From Methanospirillum sp. (lineage in GTDB: Archaea; Halobacteriota; Methanomicrobia; Methanomicrobiales; Methanospirillaceae), in contig JAAYEG010000040.1 of the NCBI GenBank assembly GCA_012728895.1, positions 1-64,000 on the forward strand: 64,000 nt of DNA, written 5' to 3'. A program made the translations under genes and the position numbers. A model generated the notes under the pieces. It was not told the DNA's origin and did no database searches. It saw only the letters and a program-made list of their open reading frames with translations. Positions 61,544-64,000 of this stretch are shown here, piece after piece (the stretch's first letter is position 1; each line of letters starts with the position of its first letter).

Positions 61544-61615
61544 GGATCTATGGGGTAGAGGATATCCTCTTGGGCTTCGAACCCAAGGACCCGGGTTCGA
61601 TTCCCGGTGGATCCG
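61544..61615 (+). tRNA. tRNA-Arg (anticodon TCG)
   Basis: A 72-base cloverleaf: acceptor GGATCTA pairs with TGGATCC (one G-U pair), discriminator G; D-arm GGGTAGAGGATATCC; anticodon stem TTGGG/CCCAA with loop CTTCGAA (anticodon TCG); T-arm CCGGGTTCGATTCCCGG. CCA not encoded. Divergent from the dcd-like gene. Confidence 0.92.
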
Positions 61616-61898
61616 TCGTCTCCGTGCCGGCGTGCGAAATTTTTAAGACCTCCTGTGCCGTGTAGATAATACAACATCTCCCGCAGGGCCCGGATCGGCA
61701 CCGGGCCCGTGCGCGGCCGCACCTCTCCTGACATCTGGGCGGCCGGATGCTGGTACGGGTGGTCGAACATGAGGCACGTCTCGATGAATAGCGGCCCTGC
61801 AACGGGGTCCGTCCATGTTCTGTTCTCCTGTTCTTCCCCGGCAGCGCCGGCCCCGTCGAAGGGGCGCGGATCGAGCAGAGGGCGAGGATGGGTTGAGC
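61616..61898. other. Spacer between tRNA-Arg and coiled-coil gene
   Basis: About 280 bases. It contains GCGAAATTTTTAAGACC near 61635-61651, an AT-rich element that may terminate the tRNA or start the next transcript, and nothing else recognisable. Confidence 0.35.
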
Positions 61899-62759
61899 AT
61901 GCTGAATGAACTGATTGATAAGAGAAAGACTATCCTGGCCGAGTCCGAGCAGCACAAGGAGCGGCGGAACGAGCTGAACGCCACCGCGAGCAAGTTCGCC
62001 AGGGAGCGGAACGCGCTGAACGCGAAGACCCGCGAGTTCGTCGAGGAAGCGCAGCGGAACAAGGAGCTGCGCGACCAGGCGAACAAGGACGTCCAGGCCG
62101 CGAAAGAGGAGCGCAACGGGCTCAACGAGCAGGCGAACGTCCTCTTCGAGGAGCTCGAGGCCTTCAAGAAAGAGCACGGCTCGCTCAGGAACCGGGGGAT
62201 CAAGGAGCTCCAGAAGCAGATCGAGCACATGGAGTTCCGCCAGCAGACCGAGGTCTTCTCGGTCGACAAGGAGCGGGAGCTGATCGAGAAGATCAAGGCG
62301 CTCAAGATCGAGATCCGGGACCAGGAGGCCGAGCTCGAGCAGAACAAGGAGATGCGGACCAAGCTCACCGACGCCCGCGAGTTCCGTCGCCAGGCCTCCG
62401 AGGTCCACGCCCGCGTCACCGAGCTGGCCGAGCTGGCCCAGCGGCACCACGACCTGATGGTCGAGAACTACCGGAACGCCGACAGGTCGCGGGAGACCGC
62501 CGACGAGTCCCACAAGCAGTTCGTCGAGGCCCAGGAGGCCGCTGACGCCGAGCACAAGGCCTTCCTCGGCTGCCAGAAGGAGCTGCGCGACTACGACAAG
62601 GTGATCGGCGGGATCCGGAAGAAGACCAAGGCGACCCGGGTGACCAAGGAGCAGAAGGCGGTCCGCCAGGAGGCGGAGCGGATCTTCACCTCCTTCCGCA
62701 GCGGCGAGAAGCTCACGACCGACGACCTGCTGCTGCTCCAGCGGTCGAAAATGGTCTGA
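61899..62759 (+). CDS. Archaeal coiled-coil protein (COG1340-like)
   Basis: 286 residues from ATG 61899. Nearly the whole protein is charged, heptad-rich helix, with repeats like ELNATASKFARERNALNAKT, KEERNGLNEQANVLFEELEA and ELAELAQRHHDLMVENYRNA. Two long coiled-coil parts flank a short turn (about residue 120-150). The end RQEAERIFTSFRSGEKLTTD leads to a small non-coiled tail (DDLLLLQRS). Members are widespread in archaea, sometimes wrongly annotated as phosphoserine phosphatase, with no assigned function; a structural or chromosome/ribosome-linked role is possible. T6 run follows the stop. Confidence 0.85.
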   Translation: MLNELIDKRKTILAESEQHKERRNELNATASKFARERNALNAKTREFVEEAQRNKELRDQANKDVQAAKEERNGLNEQANVLFEELEAFKKEHGSLRNRGIKELQKQIEHMEFRQQTEVFSVDKERELIEKIKALKIEIRDQEAELEQNKEMRTKLTDAREFRRQASEVHARVTELAELAQRHHDLMVENYRNADRSRETADESHKQFVEAQEAADAEHKAFLGCQKELRDYDKVIGGIRKKTKATRVTKEQKAVRQEAERIFTSFRSGEKLTTDDLLLLQRSKMV

Positions 62760-62766
62760 TTATCTC

Positions 62767-62772
62767 TTTTTT
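62767..62772 (+). terminator. T-run terminator after coiled-coil gene
   Basis: CTCTTTTTTCCC starts 5 bases after the stop codon. Confidence 0.5.
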
Positions 62773-62797
62773 CCCTGATCCCGGCACGTGAACAAGA

Positions 62798-62805
62798 ATT
62801 TATTA
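62798..62805 (+). promoter_or_regulatory. TATA box of DUF373 gene
   Basis: ATTTATTA, 27 bases before the ATG at 62829, indicates a leaderless transcript. Confidence 0.6.
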
Positions 62806-62828
62806 GATCCCGTGCCACACTCCTGATC

Positions 62829-63959
62829 ATGGCGGACCGGCGGACTCTCGTGCTCTCGGTGGACCGGGACGACGACCTGGGGTTCAAGGCCTGCCTCGAG
62901 GGGCCGGTGGTCGGGCGCGAGGCCTGCCTGGCCGCCGCCAACGCGCTCGCGCTCGTCGACCCCGAGGACTCCGACGTCAATGCGATCTTCCAGGCCGTCA
63001 AGGTCGCGGACGGGCTGGCCGCGAAGAGCGAGGAGGTCGAGGTCGCGATCGTCGCCGGCGACCACCTGCACATGGTCGAGGGGGACCGGAAGATCGCCCG
63101 CGACCTGGAGAGGGTGATCGCCCGGATCGGCGCGACCGAGTGCATCCTGGTCACCGACGGCGCCGAGGACGACTTCGTCCTCCCGATCATCCAGTCCCGG
63201 ATCGCGGTCTCGTCGGTGCGGCGGGTCGTGGTCACGCAGATGGTGAACCTCGAGGGGACCTACTACATCCTCAAGAAGCTGATCGACGACCCCAAGATCT
63301 CGCGCCCGCTCCTTGTCCCCGTCGGGCTCGCGATGCTCCTCTTCGCGGGCGCGTCCCTGCTCGGGTACCCCGACATGGCGACGATCGCCGTGGTCGGGGT
63401 CATCGGGGTCTACCTCCTCTTCCGCGGGCTCGGGTACGAGGACATCTTCGGGTCGTCGTACCGGGCGCTCGTCACCTCCCTCTCGCACGGGCGGTTCACG
63501 CTGGTGACGAACCTGGCCGCGCTCCTGCTCGTCGTCATCGGGGCGATCACCGGCGTCACCGCGACGGTCGTCCACTACATGGGCGGCGACCAGGCGAACG
63601 GGGTCTTCATGGTCCTCGCCTTCGCCTACGGCGCGGTCCCCTGGTGGGTGGTGGCCGCCCTCGTCTCCCAGTCTGGCCGGATCATCGATCTCTGGCTCGG
63701 GGAGCGCGGCGACTTCCGGCGGATCCTCCTCCTGCCGTTCCTGACCCTGGCGGCCGGGCTCCTCGTCTACGGCGCGGCGATCTACGTGCTCGCGGTGAAC
63801 CGGGCCCCGGAGTTCCCGATCCTGGCCGAGGCCGGGCTCCAGTACCTGATCGCGCTCTCGCTGGCCGCCCTCGTCAGCTTCGCGGTCGGGCTCTGGATCC
63901 AGCGCTCGGCCCGGCGCGCGGAGCAGGCCGAGGACCTGGTCCGCGTCCCGGCCGAGTGA
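62829..63959 (+). CDS. DUF373 membrane protein
   Basis: 376 residues. The cytoplasmic N-terminal domain of about 150 residues starts with TLVLSVDRDDDLGFKA, has NALALVDPEDSDVNAIFQAV, then VAIVAGDHLHMVEGDRKIAR and ECILVTDGAEDDFVLPIIQS, the DUF373 pattern rich in Asp. Seven or so membrane segments follow (about 160-180, 185-200, 225-250, 258-275, 300-325, 335-352). The family is archaeal and of unknown function; the acidic N-terminal part may bind a nucleotide or metal. TATA element 27 bases upstream. Confidence 0.9.
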   Translation: MADRRTLVLSVDRDDDLGFKACLEGPVVGREACLAAANALALVDPEDSDVNAIFQAVKVADGLAAKSEEVEVAIVAGDHLHMVEGDRKIARDLERVIARIGATECILVTDGAEDDFVLPIIQSRIAVSSVRRVVVTQMVNLEGTYYILKKLIDDPKISRPLLVPVGLAMLLFAGASLLGYPDMATIAVVGVIGVYLLFRGLGYEDIFGSSYRALVTSLSHGRFTLVTNLAALLLVVIGAITGVTATVVHYMGGDQANGVFMVLAFAYGAVPWWVVAALVSQSGRIIDLWLGERGDFRRILLLPFLTLAAGLLVYGAAIYVLAVNRAPEFPILAEAGLQYLIALSLAALVSFAVGLWIQRSARRAEQAEDLVRVPAE

Positions 63960-63964
63960 GCCGC

Positions 63965-64000
63965 CTAGAGGGTGTCCAGGCTGATCGCGTTGAACTCCTG
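63965..64000 (-). CDS. 3' end of a gene cut by the window edge
   Basis: Minus-strand reading gives QEFNAISLDTL before a TAG (stop at 63965-63967), 5 bases after the DUF373 stop. Eleven residues; the family cannot be told. Confidence 0.4.
   Translation of the reverse strand, partial: QEFNAISLDTL

Overview
This window is a very GC-rich archaeal chromosome segment, most likely from a methanogen of the class Methanomicrobia (Methanomicrobiales-like). The lineage is inferred from its gene content: the methanogen nitrogen regulator NrpR, UPF0216, DUF357 and DUF373 proteins, diphthine synthase, archaeal type IV pilin N-termini, MinD-type ATPases with built-in ferredoxin domains, and an archaeal UPP synthase. 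TATA-like promoters, many apparently leaderless genes and tRNAs without an encoded CCA agree. No methanogenesis gene is present, so the genus is open.

Layout. 1-1150 is an AT-richer, probably foreign stretch: the cut start of one gene and a SAP-domain protein with a phage-portal-like cysteine tail, followed by a truncated solute-binding protein. 1695-14228 is mostly minus-strand housekeeping: class II ribonucleotide reductase, HEAT and HicB-like proteins, a HerA-like ATPase, UPF0216, a small siroheme/4Fe-4S protein (plus strand), a metallo-beta-lactamase/radical SAM pair, and two MinD-ferredoxin ATPases with a NifX-like protein. 14396-22441 holds tRNA-Gly(CCC), a tiny YHS protein, a glycosyltransferase, a copper P-type ATPase, mannose-1-phosphate guanylyltransferase, a flippase-like membrane protein, a DUF357 protein and a dphB that seems to start with CTG. 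22536-25006 is an iron uptake pair (FeoB and a DtxR-FeoA fusion). 25096-30536 holds PolX, two cis-prenyltransferase subunits, a zinc-ribbon membrane protein and a radical SAM protein.

30625-43140 is a plus-strand block: a beta-helix membrane protein, then a compact glycogen/alpha-glucan cluster (GH57, GT4 synthase, GlgB, second GH57, MalQ, GlgP) with start/stop overlaps. 43268-53041 is the most unusual part: two adjacent operons of five proteins with archaeal type IV pilin-like N-termini. Each operon opens with a short scaffold-like pilin and continues with one or two very large pilins carrying a beta-helix, CNA-B-like repeats or about 12 PKD repeats. This looks like a modular surface-display or adhesion system.

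54168-64000 has a secreted NHL-propeller protein with a dockerin-like tail, a YkgJ-type cysteine cluster protein, a secreted propeller/cadherin-like protein, a META-domain lipoprotein, a dcd-like/nrpR operon, tRNA-Arg(TCG), a coiled-coil protein, a DUF373 membrane protein and the tail of a gene leaving the window. The main functional threads are cell-surface building (lipid carrier synthesis, GDP-mannose supply, flippase, surface proteins), reserve polysaccharide turnover, and metal handling (Feo, copper ATPase, YHS, Fe-S ATPases).
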